Shown: positions 63,183-64,000 of the stretch, in pieces
How the letters are laid out: every line of letters begins with the position of its first letter
How positions within the stretch are numbered: the first letter of the stretch is position 1
Assembly: GCA_040770645.1 (NCBI GenBank)
Contig: JAXGIS010000002.1
Location: 1-64,000, forward strand
Source of the DNA: JAAYZX01 sp040770645
GTDB taxonomy: Bacteria > Actinomycetota > Thermoleophilia > RBG-16-64-13
Length of the DNA stretch: 64,000 nt
Reading direction: 5' to 3'
Position numbers and translations under genes: made by a program
Notes under the pieces: model-generated
What the model was told of the DNA's origin: nothing
Database searches by the model: none
What the model saw: the letters and a program-made list of their open reading frames with translations, nothing else

Positions 63183-64000
63183 TCACGGGGATAGGACGTA
63201 TACTCCCACCCCCTCCCGGCCCACCAAGCCGTCGAGCTCGAGCAAGGCCAGAGCGGCAGCCACCTCACGGGGCGCACAGCCCACGGCCTGCGCTACTTCA
63301 TCCACTGAACGGGGCCCACAGCTCAACGCCTGCACCACGAGCCGCTCCAACACGCCGGCCGGCCCGCCCCGCCGTTCCGCCTTCGCGCACGGTGTTTTCA
63401 CTGCACGCCCACTTCTCTCGATTCTCGTCAGGGCCTCGTACTCCTTCACGCACTGCTCTACATCGTAGACAATGCGCGCGCCGTCGGCGGCCAGCGCGTT
63501 GCCTCCCCGGCTGGCCGGGGAGTTGATGGGCCCGGGCACCGCGAACACATCTCGCCCCAGGGTCAAGGCCTCATCGGCGGTCAGGAGGGCACCGCTGCGC
63601 TGGCCGGCCTCGACGACGACGACTGCATCCCCAAGAGCCGCCATAAGTCGATTGCGCGCGGGGAAATGCCACTTGGCTGCAGATGTGCCTGGCGGGTACT
63701 CACTGACTAGGACACCTCTCTGCTCCACCTCCCGGTAGAGAGAGGCATGTTGACGTGGATAGACAACATCTGGGCCGGTTCCCAATACAGCAACCGTGAG
63801 ACCTCCCACCTCCAAGGCTCCACGGTGTGCCGCGGCATCGATACCACGTGCCAAGCCGCTGACCACAACACACCCAACAGTAGCAAAAGACCTCCCCAAA
63901 GCCCCTGCCACTCTGAACCCGTACCGGCTGGCAGCTCGTGTTCCGACGATGGTAACGCGGGCCATCCCCATGGCATCATCCCAGAGGCCAAGTTCGCCCT
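63183..64000 (-). CDS. dprA: DNA-processing protein DprA, 5' end outside the window
   Basis: Partial: the open frame continues past base 64000. Loads RecA on incoming single-stranded DNA in transformation. Rossmann-type motifs VTIVGTRAASRYGFRVAGAL, VVSGLARGIDAAAHRGALEV, VLGTGPDVVYPRQHASLYRE, FPARNRLMAALGDAVVVVEA, SGALLTADEALTLGRDVFAV, then a C-terminal winged helix (SCGPRSVDEVAQAVGCAPRE). With type IV pili in the window it is consistent with natural competence, though dprA is widespread without it. Confidence 0.95.
   Translation of the reverse strand, partial: GELGLWDDAMGMARVTIVGTRAASRYGFRVAGALGRSFATVGCVVVSGLARGIDAAAHRGALEVGGLTVAVLGTGPDVVYPRQHASLYREVEQRGVLVSEYPPGTSAAKWHFPARNRLMAALGDAVVVVEAGQRSGALLTADEALTLGRDVFAVPGPINSPASRGGNALAADGARIVYDVEQCVKEYEALTRIERSGRAVKTPCAKAERRGGPAGVLERLVVQALSCGPRSVDEVAQAVGCAPREVAAALALLELDGLVGREGVGVYVLSP

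Noticed and set aside
1..64000. CRISPR array or tandem repeat array
   Set aside because: No regularly spaced direct repeats were seen; repeated motifs are GC-rich low complexity in linkers of infB, ftsK and miaA.

Overview
The window is a GC-rich bacterial chromosome segment. Housekeeping genes lie almost entirely on the minus strand, with frequent GTG/TTG starts, good Shine-Dalgarno sequences and many 4-nt GTGA/ATGA overlaps. Gene content and order (rny-recX-recA, pgsA-rimO-rodZ, ftsK-rnj-dapB-pnp-rpsO, ribF-truB-nrnA-rbfA-infB-nusA-rimP-proS, ispG-rseP-dxr-cdsA-uppS-frr-pyrH-tsf-rpsB, a WhiG/FliA-type sigma factor, xerC-dprA), a DapL-type lysine pathway and type IV pili fit a deep-branching Actinomycetota (Coriobacteriia/Thermoleophilia-like). 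This placement is inference from gene content; no rRNA is present.

Layout. 1-5.1 kb: fmt, def, priA and metK (minus), metK having a structured leader. 5.3-10.4 kb: mixed strands, with a short ArgA-type acetyltransferase, a membrane-anchored DUF4015 glycosidase-like protein divergent from a NodB-type deacetylase, a small zinc-ribbon protein, a lipoprotein and lipB. 10.4-12 kb: tRNA-Arg(CCG), RNase Z and a Cys-rich protein that looks leaderless. 12-20 kb: a type IV pilus region, made of a pilin plus four minor-pilin-like genes in one operon, two O-antigen-ligase-like membrane proteins facing tail to tail, and a major pilin preceded by a clear cyclic-di-GMP-I riboswitch. 20-64 kb: housekeeping superoperons for lysine biosynthesis, tRNA modification, RNA decay, recombination, phospholipid and isoprenoid synthesis, translation initiation and elongation, and chromosome segregation; dprA runs off the right edge.

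How it fits together. The 12-20 kb block is the accessory centre. Cyclic-di-GMP should control major pilin expression through the riboswitch. The Wzy_C-type enzyme directly downstream of that pilin recalls the pilA-tfpO arrangement of pilin O-glycosylation systems, and its own leader can form a pseudoknot that sequesters a purine-rich element. Other candidate RNA control points are the metK leader, a terminator-like hairpin between a promoter and rimP-nusA-infB, the rpsO leader, and hairpins in rpsO-pnp and recA-recX.

Sequence quality. Many genes, most of them essential (def, priA, metK, miaA, miaB, ftsK, pnp, ribF, infB, rseP, uppS, xerC), are split over two or three frames although their motifs are intact, and the same is true of the pilus region. 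The simplest reading is uncorrected indels in the assembly. I annotate these as whole genes and state where the frame breaks, so coordinates inside them are approximate.
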